Shown in pieces: positions 1 to 11,879 of a DNA stretch of 64,000 nucleotides. A program made the translations under genes and the position numbers. Position 1 is the first letter of the stretch, and every line of letters begins with the position of its first letter. Source of the stretch: Anagrus nilaparvatae (lineage: Eukaryota; Arthropoda; Insecta; Hymenoptera; Mymaridae); assembly GCA_022575985.1 (NCBI GenBank), contig JAKSXM010000263.1, forward strand, positions 8,722,001 through 8,786,000, written 5' to 3'. The notes under the pieces are model-generated. The model searched no databases. It was not told the DNA's origin and saw only the letters and a list, made by a program, of their open reading frames with translations.

Positions 1-1430
1 GGTTAAAAAACCATTGTATTATTTTTTTTTTTTTTTAACCATAGTGAATGTAAAATTAAACTTTAAATTTGATATTTTAAAAGTTTACATGAGTGTATAT
101 GACTATTTCCACGTTAAATTTGTATTTTTATATAAAAACTAAAAAATAAATTTTTGAATTCTTATTCATTTTTTATTATAATTTCAGCAATATTAAGCCC
201 TTACATATGCATAAAATAGTTATTCACGCGTCAATTTAATTTATGGTTTTGTGCTACTTTTTTACATACATGGCCTTTTCCACGTTAATTTTGTATTTTA
301 AAGTAAAATCAAAATATTCTTTTGTTTTAATTTTTATTAATTATTTAAAAAAAAAAATAAAATGTAAAATCTGTACAGTATACGTAGTAAGCTAATTCAT
401 GTAAGCATGGATATATATGGTCTTGTACGCAGCTTAATATTTAATACAATTTAAAGAAAAAATGGAAGATTTTAATTTAATTTTTGTTATTTTTTAAAGA
501 AACTATATTATTTCAAATTTTATAGGTTTAATAATTTTAAGTTTATTTGTTACAGTTACTTATTTCATTAGAAAATTATCACAATTATATATTAATTTTA
601 TGACAGTTACAATTAGACAAATATTTAAATAAATTATGACATAGATTAACAAAAGTTATATAACTAAATATAGGGAGTTATAAAATATTACGGCGCGCGA
701 TAACGCGCGCGACTAAGTTAAGTTCTAAACTTAGAAGCACTAATATACAGGAAATTTAGGTTTCTCTCTCTAATTTTGACAAATCTTCCAAGCAAGAATA
801 TATCGAAGATGTCGAAAGTCGAATTTCGATTTTTTGATCGAATTTCGATTTTTTTGATTGAAATTCGATTTTTATGTCGAGAAGTTCGGCGGGTTTATTT
901 TTTTTATATAATTTGATTTGTCCATTATAAAAAAAGGTTTTTTAAACTACATGGCTAAAAAGGAATGGTTCATTATAATAAAAGTTTTGTAATCAAATTG
1001 CAAACGCGAGAGCAACAGACAAAGTTTAGTGATAGTATTTGTTGTTTGTTGACACAGTTTATAGCAGATTTGTAAGACATAAAATCTTAAAAAGTTGTTA
1101 CATTGTAAGTTATATGTGAAAATTACTTATTTTTACCATGGTTTAGCATAAATTTATAATGGAGTATCCTATTTCGTTCACTTAAATATTATCAGTAAGT
1201 ATAATAATATATAACTAATACTATATTATCTAATACTAAAAAAAAACTATTAACAATATCTTATAATTTATTTGCAATAAACATTTATTGTAATTTATGC
1301 TTAATAGTTTTGAGGTTATATTGAACAGAAATTAACATGCAAAATTTTAAATTATAAAAAGAAATATTTTAATTAGATAAATTAAATAAATGAAGGCTTT
1401 ATTAAATTTATATTTATATATATTAATTTC
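1..1430. other. AT-rich DNA, no gene recognised
   Basis: I see no coding frame or known repeat here beyond homopolymer and AT-rich tracts. A short run at 819-880 repeats a unit close to TCGAATTTCGATTTTTTGA three times. The last bases (about 1412-1432) form a plausible pyrimidine-rich splice acceptor for the exon that follows. Confidence 0.5.
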
Positions 1431-1432
1431 AG

Positions 1433-1676
1433 GAATGATGCAAATATACAATGCTTGAATATTTTTATAAAATTGTACGCTGGTAATACAATTGATGTAC
1501 GAGTAAAATCTTCTGACAGCATTGGATTTTTAGAACAAGTAGTTCTGGAAACGGAAAAAATTCCTGAATCATTCCAACGCTTAATTTATGTAAAGATAGA
1601 TAGATTATTTCAAGTCTTGACGTCTCAAATTAAATCTTGCCTTGGTCATATTAAACACAAAAGAATGCATGATTAA
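1433..1676 (+). CDS. ubiquitin-like domain exon (partial gene or relic)
   Basis: The frame after an ATTAATTTCAG acceptor encodes about 80 residues. Its first part aligns without gaps to the N-terminal half of ubiquitin: NIFIKLYAGNTI matches the first beta hairpin, SSDSI matches the PSDTI segment before the helix, and EKIPESFQRLIY matches the GIPPDQQRLIF segment. After RLIY the similarity stops. Either the exon ends at the in-frame GT near 1590 (GTAAAG) and the rest of the fold lies in another exon, or the C-terminal half is lost; the frame stays open to a stop at 1676. There is no ATG at the start of the domain and no di-glycine tail, so this is not a conjugating ubiquitin. It may be an internal ubiquitin-like domain of a larger protein or a pseudogene fragment. 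No neighbouring exon was recognised. Confidence 0.5.
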
Positions 1677-1825
1677 TAAACTATAACTTTATTTCAGAAA
1701 TTTAGACAAAATTAAATATATTCAAAACAAATTATAATTGAAGTTGTGGCGATAAGTCATGATTATTCGGGTTAAGATTAGTGAAATATTGTGCCGTTTT
1801 AACCCGTGTAAACGTGCACGTCGCA

Positions 1826-1911
1826 GACTATTTTATATGGCTCCCGTATTGGATTTTGCCGCATGGATTTTCATACGGCAAAAGTCTATACGGGGGCCGT
1901 ATAAAATAGTC
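1826..1911. repeat. stem-loop in TACGG-rich segment
   Basis: GACTATTTTATATGGC...CCCGTAT on the left is the near-perfect reverse complement of ATACGGGGGCCGTATAAAATAGTC on the right, with a short internal hairpin between them. The flanking 1912-2060 carries more copies of ATACGGC/GCCGTAT-like words. This looks like a small foldback element or degenerate palindromic cluster. Confidence 0.55.
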
Positions 1912-2447
1912 CATTAATACGGCATACTCCGTACGACTCCCGCATGGATTTTCATACGGCTGAAGTATATACGAAATCCATTTAAAATTTTCCATATTAA
2001 TTGGCGAATTTATACGGCTTCCTTATGCAGTTTGCCGTATATACGGCTGAATACATCTAGTAACCGTTTACCGTGTGCTGTATATACGGATAACAGCGTG
2101 TCACAGTATCCCAGCTCAGCGCGAGATCGCAACCATTCAATTGTGGCTTTGTAAAATTCATTTTTTTGATAACTTGTCTTTTTATATTTATTAATATTTA
2201 TTAACCTACATGAAAAAATTAAGTAATTTTCTATATCTAGTTTATATTTAGTATATTAAATATTATTATCTTCTATATAAAATACATATAATTATTTTTA
2301 CTCTTAATACTGTATAACTATTAATTTAAAAATCTCTGTCTTTTGATTTATTTAACTCGATTTTTTTCTTTATGATTTTAATTAATGATTCTAATTTTTA
2401 TTTTATTTTAATTTTAATTGAGTTTATAATTATAAGTAATTAATTAA

Positions 2448-4289
2448 GTGGTCCATTCACGAACGAAAGTTGTTAGCTGAAAAATATTCATTTTATTATA
2501 TTACTAAATGTGGTATACCTTTAAATACTCACATAGTAAATATCAGCATTATTGAAAAGCAAATTATAGAAAAATTTTTTATCAATTTTCCAAGAATTTC
2601 TTTAACCCTTGTCTGACCGGCAGAATTCACCCGCGCATCGGGCCGGCAGGGTACCCGTGTACCCACATCTTTATATTTGTTAATAAAAATAATAAGGTTG
2701 CAAATTTTATTTTACGCTCTTTTGTTTTCATAAACTATAATATTTAAAAATATATATATATAATTTCAAAACCAGAAACGCAATATTTGATTATTAAAAT
2801 GGATAAAACCGATATAATATAATTCGGTAGTTCTTAGCTATTTACCCAAGTCTGAGGTCAATGTCTTGAATTCAAAAAATACCGATTGCACTTTGTTTGG
2901 TATGTAAAAAATGGTTACTGGTCAATTTTTAAGGGTCTAGGTTGCTTGGTTGCGATTTGGCAGCTGTTTTTACAATTTTAATTTTTTTCGAATTCTTAGC
3001 CACCCGTTCGCTTTTTATTTTCTGGACGCCCTAAATAAGCCTAAAAAATCTTTTCTGTATAATGCTAGGTAGTAAACATTCCCGCCAAATCCAAATCTGA
3101 CCATATTTTTTCGGAAAAACTTCAGGAAATCCCGGAAAATTGGAAAAACTAAAAAAAACTTTCGAATACCCATTTCTCAAAAAGCGTCATTTTAAAAAAT
3201 TTTTTTAAATTTGTTTTAAATGCGTATTCCCATATTTTTCACGGTGGTAAAATCCTTTTTTGTTAAATTTGCCTTTTAAATGCTTAAAACTCAATTTTAG
3301 GTTCAAAAAATGAATTTAAAATTTTTTTATTTTCTGAATTTTCCGATTTTCTCGCTTTTCCTGGTAGAAAATAAAAAATCTGAATTTATTTTCGGACTCC
3401 TCGGGAAATTTTACGTTGCAAACCTCCTGGGTAAAATTTCAGAGGCCTCTGTGACGCTGCAAAAGAAAAAAAAACAAAGTAACCAAAAATAAAATAAAAA
3501 AAATTAACGCTTATTGAGAAATTTGTATTTGAAAGTTTCCTTTAGTTTTTCCAATTTTCCGGGTTTTCCTAAAGTTTTTCCGAAAAAATATGGTCAAATT
3601 TGGATTGGGCGGGAATTTTCACTACCTAGCTGTATATAGAAAAGATTTTTTAGGCTTATTTAGGGCGCCCAGAAAATAAAAAGCAAACAGGTGGCTAAGA
3701 ATACGAAAAAAATCAAAATTGTAAAAACAGCTGCCAAATCGCAACCAAGCAACCTAGACCCTTAAAAATTGGCCAGTAACTATTTTTTACATACCAAACA
3801 AAGTGCAATCAGTATTTTTTGTGAAAAAATTTCCCCAATAAATGACAATTTAACTATTAACAAGCAGCTTTTTTCATATCGGGGGCTCCCCCGAGCGTAC
3901 CAATTTTACCCATTATATACCTAGTAAACCTGCAAAATATGGAATCAAAAAAATATTAAAATTATTAAATAATAATAATATTTATTTATTTTATGAATTA
4001 TTACTTTTTTCTTATACAAATATTTAATAAAACACAAATCTTTTAATTTGGGTACACAGGTACCTCTGCCGGCCCTGAAGAGGTGCGTTTGAAAATCGTT
4101 TTTTTTTATATACATAAAAATTTTTTTTTTTAACTTCTGACCATTGAAATCTCTAAAATATTAGTTGAAAATAATTTTCTTTCAATAATGCTGATATTTA
4201 CTATGTGAGTATTTAAAGGTATACCACATTTAGTAGTATAATAAAATAAATATTTTTTAGCTAACATCTTTCGTTCGTGAATAGACCAC
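2448..4289. mobile_element. 1.84-kb foldback element flanked by TTAA
   Basis: The whole interval is an imperfect inverted repeat. The outer ends are GTGGTCCATTCACGAACG on the left and its complement (with one change) on the right, each next to TTAA (2444-2447 and 4290-4293). Arms of roughly 700 bp run inward: the GGGTACCCGTGTACCC region at about 2650 pairs with 4050-4075, and 2903-3190 pairs with 3524-3800. The loop is about 3200-3520. No transposase is encoded; the small frame at 3310-3492 lies in the loop and matches nothing I recognise. The element interrupts an older dispersed repeat whose pieces continue on both sides. Confidence 0.75.
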
Positions 4290-4335
4290 TTAATTAATTA
4301 CTAATAAAAAATTACGAATGCTAAAATCATATTTC

Positions 4336-5242
4336 TAGTTTATAATTTTTATATTATATTTATTCCAATTTCGACTGAAATGTTATCTTGAAAAAAGCTT
4401 ATACTAGACAAAAATAATATTCAAACAATCTAATATACTTATTCAAATAGAATTTTCAACTGAAAATTTATCTTTACTCATGAATTTAAAAATTTACGAT
4501 TTAATATTACATTAGTTAACAACAAAATTAACTGTAATGGTTGAGCCGAGCATCGCGAGGCCAATCAGCTATTGTTATTATAATTGTATATACTCAGTTT
4601 ATATTTAGTGTAATAAATACTATTATTTTCATTATAAAATACATCTTATTATTTTTTTTGCTAATGATATATAACTATATTTATTTAACCCTCCGTGATC
4701 TTTGACGTTTTTACTATACATTGCGGTCTTCGTGGAATATATACAACTTTGGCCAAATATAAAATCGGTCTGAATTTTTTTTGAGTATTTAGTACAACTA
4801 TTTAACAATATATTTCCGAAGGTTTTGGTCAAAAAATTTTGAAGAAAAACCCAGAAGAAATTTTTATACACCGCTAAACTTGGGAGATTGTTAAAATTTC
4901 GTTAGACATGTTCGTCCTACGAAGACCGGGGAGAGTTAACAATCTTTTTCTTCTGATTTATTTAACTCAATTTTTTTTTCTATGATTTTAATTAATGATT
5001 TTATTTGAATTTTAATTTAGTTTATAATTTTTATATTATTTTATTCCACTGATACGTTAACTTGAAAAGTACTTATACTAGACAAAAATAATATTCAAAC
5101 GATCGAATATTTTTCAGCTAAAAATTTATTTTTACTCATAAATTCAAAAATTTACGATTTAATTTTTCATTAGCTACCAACAAAATTAATTGTTATGAGA
5201 ATTACTATTAAGTTACGCCGAGCATCGCGAGGCCAATCAGCT
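4336..5242. repeat. direct repeat pair of a dispersed element
   Basis: 4336-4570 and 5017-5242 are direct, diverged copies; both end with GAGCATCGCGAGGCCAATCA. The segment 4590-5030 also resembles 2237-2440 (shared TGATTTATTTAACTC and ATGATTTTAATTAATGATT). The simplest reading is a duplicated older repeat later split by the foldback at 2448-4289 and by the small TTAA element at 4689-4935. Confidence 0.6.
4689..4935. mobile_element. 247-bp TTAA-flanked MITE
   Basis: TTAA sits on both sides (4685-4688 and 4936-4939). The ends are imperfect inverted repeats: CCCTCCGTGATCTTTG on the left, and CTCTCCCCGGTCTTCG as the complement of the right end. Comparison with the paralogous sequence at 2325-2350, which lacks this stretch between the same flanking words, supports insertion. 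A TTAA target suggests piggyBac- or Kolobok-type mobilisation; this is inference. Confidence 0.55.
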
Positions 5243-5439
5243 AGTATGTATTAATATAATTGTCAAGTAAAATTTAAAAATTAGTAATATGAAAGCAATT
5301 CATTTCATAAATTAATTATCAAATTTTAAACTATATTGACTTGCAGTAAATAAAATTAAGGGATTTTATAATATTAAGTATTTAAATATATAGTTTATGC
5401 TAATAATACTTTTAAAATTTTGTTTTAAAAAATTTTTTT

Positions 5440-6062
5440 ATTAGATTCTATTAATTTCAAGTTCTTTGGTAAACTATTGAACGTTTTTATTGCTTTTTTA
5501 TAACTCATATTTGCACTAATTTTTTTACCTATCTTAGGTAATATTATTGACTTATTTTTAGTGATAGAAGTACTATCATCATAAATTGATCTTAATTTCT
5601 TGTAAGTTACTTATGCTATTTAGATATTTTTTAAAGGTTCCCCCCAAAGCAAGAATTCCATAATTTGCTACACTATGAAACAGTGCATAATATATTCAAA
5701 TCAGCGTAGATGGTAACAACTGCTATTTTAACTTATTAATAATAAACAAGAGGTACCTTAATCTATTTGTAGTATTTTTTAAGTATTTTTCCCATTTCAT
5801 ATTAGAGTCAAAAACAAGGCCGAGATATTTATATTCATTTAGTGAAGTAAGTATTAATCTTAATATTTATATTATCTGGGATATTCTTGTTACTGGAAGA
5901 AAAAGCCATATAAATCGATTTACTAACATTTAAGGATAGCTGGTTGTTGGCTAACCATTCACCAACTATATCCAAACTGTTATTCATTTTATTCTGCACT
6001 TCATCCCAGCTATTTCCCAAGTATAATATTAGAGTATCATCTGCATATGATATTAGATTCAA
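5440..6062 (-). pseudogene. non-LTR retrotransposon reverse transcriptase fragment
   Basis: The first part on the minus strand reads as RT with the catalytic motif SYADDTLIL, followed by the stretch that precedes the thumb (LANNQLSLNVSKS). Continuing to lower coordinates with a shift of frame gives YKYLGLVFDSNMKWEKYL and then YALFHSVANYGILALGG, both characteristic of the RT C-terminal region of Jockey/CR1-like elements. Several in-frame stops and shifts show it is dead. No endonuclease, ORF1 or tail is visible. The assignment to CR1 rather than Jockey is uncertain. Confidence 0.75.
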
Positions 6063-6249
6063 TTAATTGATTCATTCTTTTTTTTTTTTTTTAAATACAA
6101 TATAATGTCTAAATGACAAAAAATCTAAGTTTTTCAATTAATACAAAATAAATTATTTTTATAACAAAATAGAACATATTTACAATTATATTTACAACAA
6201 TACATTTTAATTATGCATGAAATATAGAGTTATATTATTCAAGGATTAT

Positions 6250-7640
6250 CATCTTCCTCATTATTAATAGTCTTTAGCTTTATTAATTTATAAATTGGAC
6301 GTTTAAATAATGTCGATCCCATTTTAAAATACACCCCTCTGACTAAACCATCAGGGCCTTTGAAAACCATTTATAACTTTAGCCGATGGTCATTTAGATG
6401 GTGGCATTGTCTCACCAGAGATCAACACTAAGTCACCTACATAAATATTTTTTTGCTTTTGCAGCCATTTCTGGCGCTCTTGCAGAGTTAAATGGTATTC
6501 TGTTGACCAACAACGCCACCAATCTGGAGCATTTGTTGAATCAATTTGTATTTTTCTACTGAAGATATTTTTACTTTTTCATAATTGGGTTCGGGTAGAA
6601 TGTATGATTCTAAATAGCTCAACAATAGTAAAGGTGACAAAAATTTGGTATCCGATGGATCATTGGTTAAAGGAACTAGAGGCCTAGAGTTTAAGCAGCA
6701 TTCCATTTGCTTAAGCAATGTATAAAATTCTTCGAAAGTTAGTTAGCGATTGCCATGATGATTCACAGACTTCACAGCAGCTTCTCAGATTCCGCTGACT
6801 GGTAGAATGCACATTTTTCGTTTTAGAAAGTTTGAATTGTACCTAACACATGTATTGCACTTATGAATTTGACTCCTAACTAAATTTCTTGCTTTGATAA
6901 CCCAAAGTTCTCGGCTTAGGGTAGAAAGTGTTAAGCGAACACTTCCATGTAAAGTCTTTACATGAAATTAGTCGACCAAAAGTTTAGAGAATGCACATTT
7001 ACTAGGTAGGATCCACGGATGCTTCTGATCATGGTCAAGTAATGCTAAATGAATACGACCACCTAAACGAAGTAAGTTTTGATAAAAAAATGGATCTAAT
7101 CGACGCCAATTTAAACCAATTTAAACCATTTAGTTTTTGATTAGTTTTAAGTAATTTTTTTAATTTAATTTTACTTATAGTGAGTACTTTATCGATAAAT
7201 CTAACCACATAAGCTGTGATTCTTAGAAGTTTGGTTAGAGAAGTGTAGCTATCGAACAAGTCACAAATAATTACTTTTTGAGTTTTTTTAGAATTCGCAA
7301 CTTCACAATCCACATTTAAAAGGTTTACTGACTTGCTCAAAATACTATTTTCTAGGTATATTGGTCTATTGACCATTACATCCCCTTCATACTAAAGAGA
7401 AAAGGCCTGTAACTGATCAGGAGAAAAAACCCCTTGATACACAATCAGCTGGATTGTCATTGTACCTAACGTGAGTCCAAAATGCCTCAGGAAGCAAAGT
7501 ATGAATATCTGAGCATCGGTGCCTAACAAATCTTTCCCATTTGGAAGGATGCTCCTTTAGCCAACATAATACGTCAGTAGAGTCAGAAAATAAGTATATT
7601 TTTACTTCATCAATTTTTAAGGCACTAAGCGCTTTCACAG
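6250..7640 (-). pseudogene. BEL/Pao LTR-retrotransposon pol fragment (RNase H to integrase)
   Basis: On the minus strand the order is that of BEL/Pao pol. At 7638-7417 there is RNase H-like sequence with FSDSTDVLCWL and YNDNPADCVSRG. A linker follows at 7376-7035. The integrase zinc-binding segment (GGRIHLALLDHD, HGSVRLTL, CNTCVRY) runs through about 7060-6830. The integrase tail follows with LNSRPLVPLTNDPSD and then WRCWSTEYHLTLQERQKW and VGDLVLISGE down to about 6400. Stops and frame changes break it into at least four pieces, so it is inactive. No LTR, gag, protease or YxDD polymerase core is recognisable. It lies tail-side next to the RT fragment at 5440-6062, which is a separate element. 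Confidence 0.85.
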
Positions 7641-8349
7641 TTAATTTCGTTAATAAATGTGCAGCATTTAACTCTAACTTCGGTATAGTTAATAAAATAT
7701 TGATGGTGACGAAGGTAAAGTTTTTGCGTGGCGGTATAAAACCTCGCCAATTTCTTCATTTTTCTTTAGCAATGATGTAACTGTTTACAATTTTGAAAAT
7801 ATTTTTAAAGATGACCGCCATGATAAATTGGATAATTTTTCTTTTTTTTGCACTTTCGAAAATTTCTTGTAATTGGAAAACTTTTTATTATTTTTTGTAA
7901 CATTTATTAGCACGGTCCACTGTATATATTTTTTGTAATTTGTTAGCATATAACAAATAAAAATCCATGTGTTTGCTTCTTGATAATTAGAAAGAAAAAA
8001 TTACTTTTCTTTTTTTATCACAAATTAACACTTCACCATATCAACATTTTTTTTAGCATTAAAATAAAGTACATTAATTTTTCAAGCATTTTCACTAAAT
8101 ACTCAAATACTGGAATTTTAACTCCACGATGTCATTTTATAATACAAAATTTTACCTCGTACTTTTGTTTTTAAAATATTCTTCTTGAACTGATGATTTT
8201 TTTATTTTAATTCCGTGGTCCGTAACTCCAGGGATGCCAAATGGTGTGATTAAAATAAAAATGATAATAATGGTAATGCTTTTTAATGATAGAAATAGTG
8301 AAGGTATTGCAAATAATATGACACTGCATTTTATAATAGTTGAAATACT
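7641..8349. other. unassigned AT-rich DNA
   Basis: Sequence upstream (minus sense) of the BEL/Pao RNase H. I see no polymerase core or other domain in it. The open frames here are short and low in complexity. Confidence 0.4.
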
Positions 8350-8353
8350 TTAA

Positions 8354-9079
8354 GGTAGGGGATCGAATTGGATTTTTCAAAAACTCAAAATTTAAAAAAA
8401 TTTTTTTTCCAATTCTTTATACCTTGAAAAATTCCCTCCTAAAATATTTGGGCATAATTCTGCTTTATAACGATGTTACATGACTCTAAACGTGCGAAAT
8501 ACTTAAGAAATAATAAAAAAAAAATTTTCAAACGCGATTATCTCGAAACTGCGTTTTTTCAACTGGCCAGGAGTGAATCTCCGGATTGGCTGGGCCGGTT
8601 TTCAAAAACTTGAGTGCGTTATCTTTATTAAAGTATAGGTCAATTTACCATAAAATTATAAAAAAATTAATTTAAATATGCCTTTACCATGCGTAATAGG
8701 GTAAAAAAAACGTCCATATTAAAAGATTTTTTTCCGGCTTGCCCATTTTTTTATTTTTCAGATGGTTTTTCTATTTTAGGTAAATTGCCCTGTAATATAT
8801 TTTAATAAAGACAACTCACTTAAGTTTTTGAAAATCGGCCCAGCCAATCCGGTGATTAACTCCTGGCCATGGATCGAATGGATTTTCTGCACCTGTACTT
8901 TGACGCCCTCTATAAATTTTTAACTAATTATAGAAATTAAAAAAAAAAATTTTTTTCTTGTATTTAAATGCCTAATAAATGCATTAAAAAAAATTGTAAA
9001 CTGATAACTAATAAAGGGGCTGAGAAATTAAATAAAGAAAAATGTCTTAAAAAACGCCGTTTCAATTCGATCCCCTACC
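8354..9079. mobile_element. 726-bp TTAA-flanked inverted-repeat element
   Basis: The ends GGTAGGGGATCGAATTGGA and its complement lie next to TTAA on both sides (8350-8353 and 9080-9083). A strong inner inverted repeat pairs 8568-8640 (GGCCAGGAGTGAATCTCCGG) with 8800-8870. No protein is encoded; the frame at 8968-9219 runs through the right end and is spurious. Confidence 0.75.
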
Positions 9080-9507
9080 TTAATAGAGACGCTTATAGGT
9101 CGGCATCTCAGCGCAAACTAAACTTATATACAAGAAAAGAAAGGGAGCGCTCCAACATACACGCACACTTTATACATATATACACAACAATTTTTAAAAA
9201 AATTATTTTCAACTTCTAGCTGATTTATACTCTGATTATTAAAATCCTTTTACTCTCTGATATTATCGATGGCTCTACTTAAAGTATGCCACTGTTCATT
9301 ATCTAAATGTTAGAAAAAATTATTAGAATCAGTTAAATTGTTTTTTCAGCAAAACGCATTGAATATTGAATCCATTTTAGATTATGCATAGTATAGGTTT
9401 CTGCACTTTCACATTATTAATGCTTGTAAATAGCAAATACTATTTATTCTGTATACCAAAATTTGAAAGAATTTAAGTATCAATTTTGGTTAACACAATC
9501 GCTGTGT

Positions 9508-9876
9508 CATGGGCGAAATGCGCCCATGCTTTGCGTGATTTGTATGTCATGGGTGCAATGTGCCCATGTTCTATATCTCACGAATTCTCAAAAATATCTA
9601 CGGAATTCAATTATATACCATTTCTAAGGGCAGTTTTGGGTTAATGATATTTTTACAAAAATGTAAGTCAGGGTTGGTTTTCAACCTATTTAAAAAATGT
9701 TCTCATTTTCAAAATATGGAAAATATAATAATGATAAAAAATTACTATTATACATTAAAATGATCCTTTTTTTAAATAAATATGTAAATAATTACAACTT
9801 TTGAATATTTTTTCAAGAATATGAGCCCTCCACATTAAAAAATAAAGTAAAAAATCATGGGTGCGATGCACCCATG
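9508..9876. repeat. three copies of a 21-nt CATGGG...CCCATG palindrome
   Basis: Copies at 9508-9528, 9548-9568 and 9856-9876 share the form CATGGGYGM-3nt-KGCCCATG-like arms and identical length. The last has perfect 9-bp arms, CATGGGTGC and GCACCCATG, around GAT. A fourth copy of the same length is at 62176-62196. The spacing of the first two start points is 40 bp. Confidence 0.7.
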
Positions 9877-9911
9877 CTGTTTTTTTTGGAAAACCGTAAC
9901 ACAAAAACATG

Positions 9912-11640
9912 TTTTTATCGCACGGTTGGCTAGAAACAATTTTAAATAAAATTTGAAGGTAACTCCGAGATTCCGATGAATTTTGATTGTAGGGTACCTA
10001 AAGGTCCTAAAAAAACAATAAAGAAAAAAATCCGCTCGGCGCTTTTTTATTTTTGCCCAAAATAGGGCTATCTCGGTGAATATATTCAAAAAAACGTTTG
10101 AAAAAGAAATAATGAATTATAAATCTTACAATTTTAATTGTAATATACTAGAATATGAAAAAAAAGTTAAATTTATACATTTTTATGTATTTTTAACTCA
10201 ACTGAGTCAGATGTAATGGATGGTCATTAAGGCTGCATATAGCTGACCTAGCTGAAAAGGCTATATAAAAAACTACATACCCAGGACAAGATGTGATTTT
10301 GTCGGGGAAAGTATACTTGACGATTTAAACTATCATTTTTCTAGACCTTATAGGGTCTTGTCACTGTTTTTGGACACTTTTACTTTAGTCGAAACTGTGA
10401 TTTTTTCAATTTTTTCAAACTTGATGAATAAACTAAGATTCAGATAAAATAAGTTATAAACAATATTAGGGAGATAGTACCACCGAATAAGGAGTTTCCA
10501 TTGGGGGTATGAGCAAAAAAAAGGGGTTTGCTATTTTTTGGGGATGGCAACTTGGGGTAAAACTTCTAATTTACGCGTAACGCTGACCAAGCCAATTCAC
10601 AGTAGGCTAGCATAATAATTTCACCAAGTCGAATTTATGCTGTACGCGTGCGAAATAAATCGACGCAAGAAATCTTTATTTTTGATATTTTGGATATTTT
10701 ATCCATCAAGTAAAAATCCCCTTAAATTAGCAAACCCCCTTTTTCTTACTCATACTCCCAAAGAAAGCTTCTAACCAGGGGGAAATTATCCCCTTAAAAT
10801 GGCTTAGAACTATTAACATGGAACATGTTCATAGGGAGAGCTACTTGGGAAAACCTACCACCACAGGGGGGGTGAAAAACGGATAGTTTCGGGGGGGGGG
10901 GAGGTATAATGTACTTAGAATAATTTCGTTTTAGGAACTTAGAATAATTTCGATGTAAGGACGTAGAATAATCCGGCTTTAGGGACTTGGAATAATATTG
11001 TTTGACTTTACTTAATCATTTAAAAATTTCTATTACACATAAATATGTTCCATGCTCCTTAATTGTGTTTACACAAGCCCGTTACAAATTTTTTTATCTT
11101 ATTCTAAGTTTTTTCATCAAATTCGAAAAAAATGAAAATATCACAGTTTTGACTAAAGTAAAAGTGTCCAAAAACAGCTCTGAAACCCTACATGGTCTAG
11201 AAAAATGATAGACGCAACAATCAAGTACACTTTTCCTAATAAAAAACACATCTTAACCCGGGTATATAGTTTTTTATGTAGTTTTTTCAGCTAGGTCAGC
11301 TTTGCAGCCTCAATGACCATCCATTACATCTGAGGCTGCGCAGGTGAGTTAAAAATACATAAAAATGTATAAATTTAACTTTTCTTTCATATTCTAGTAT
11401 ATTACAATTAAAATTGTAAGATTTATAATTCATTATTTCTTTTTCAAACGTTTTTTTGAATATATTCACTGAGATAGCCCTATTTTGGGCAAAAATAAAA
11501 AACCGCCGAGCGGATTTTTTTCTTTATTTTTTTTTTAGGACCAGTAGGTACCCTACAATCAAAATTCATCGGAATTTCGGAGGTACCTTCAAATTTTATT
11601 TAAAATTGTTTCTAGCCAACCGTGATCGTAAAAGAAAAAA
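9912..11640. mobile_element. 1.7-kb foldback element
   Basis: 9912-10460 is the inverted copy of about 11070-11640, interrupted by small indels. Matching landmarks are GGTTGGCTAGAAACAATTTT near 9925, pairing with the complement ending near 11631, and GATGTAATGGATGGTCATT near 10211, pairing with AATGACCATCCATTACATC near 11310. The two arms yield near-identical 84- and 72-residue translations on opposite strands, which is a by-product of the inverted repeat. The loop (10470-11060) contains a piece of another family (see 10817). No target duplication was identified. Confidence 0.75.
10817..11060. mobile_element. copy of the TTAA-CATGGAACATG family
   Basis: After TTAA at 10813-10816 the sequence starts CATGGAACATGTTCATAGGG, then a G-run, then three to four copies of a roughly 24-bp unit (GGGACTTAGAATAATTTCG-like) at 10925-11000. 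A reversed ATGTTCCATG lies at about 11045. Other members start at 23575 (minus orientation), 35154 and 43208. Confidence 0.6.
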
Positions 11641-11879
11641 AATTGATAAAAACAAGCAAAACGCACCTATTTAGGAACTGCAAAAATATCAAAACGCAGC
11701 AAATGTGTTAATTAGTCTAAGTCATGCATGCATTACCATGCTTAAGAGGCTGATAATGTAGAACAGTTAGCGATATTAGTTTTTTTGAAATAATTAATTT
11801 TATTTCTATTATAAAAATTTGAATTTTATTACATCCAATCCGTAATTAAAGTAAATAAAAGAATTTTTCGAAAAACTTT

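Noticed and set aside
8968..9219. 83-residue lysine-rich frame
   Set aside because: It runs across the right end of the TTAA-flanked element at 8354-9079 into flanking DNA, so it is not a conserved gene.
9835..11674. Two near-identical small proteins (84 and 72 residues) on opposite strands
   Set aside because: They arise from the two arms of one foldback element; no domain is recognisable and one initiator region is palindromic by construction.
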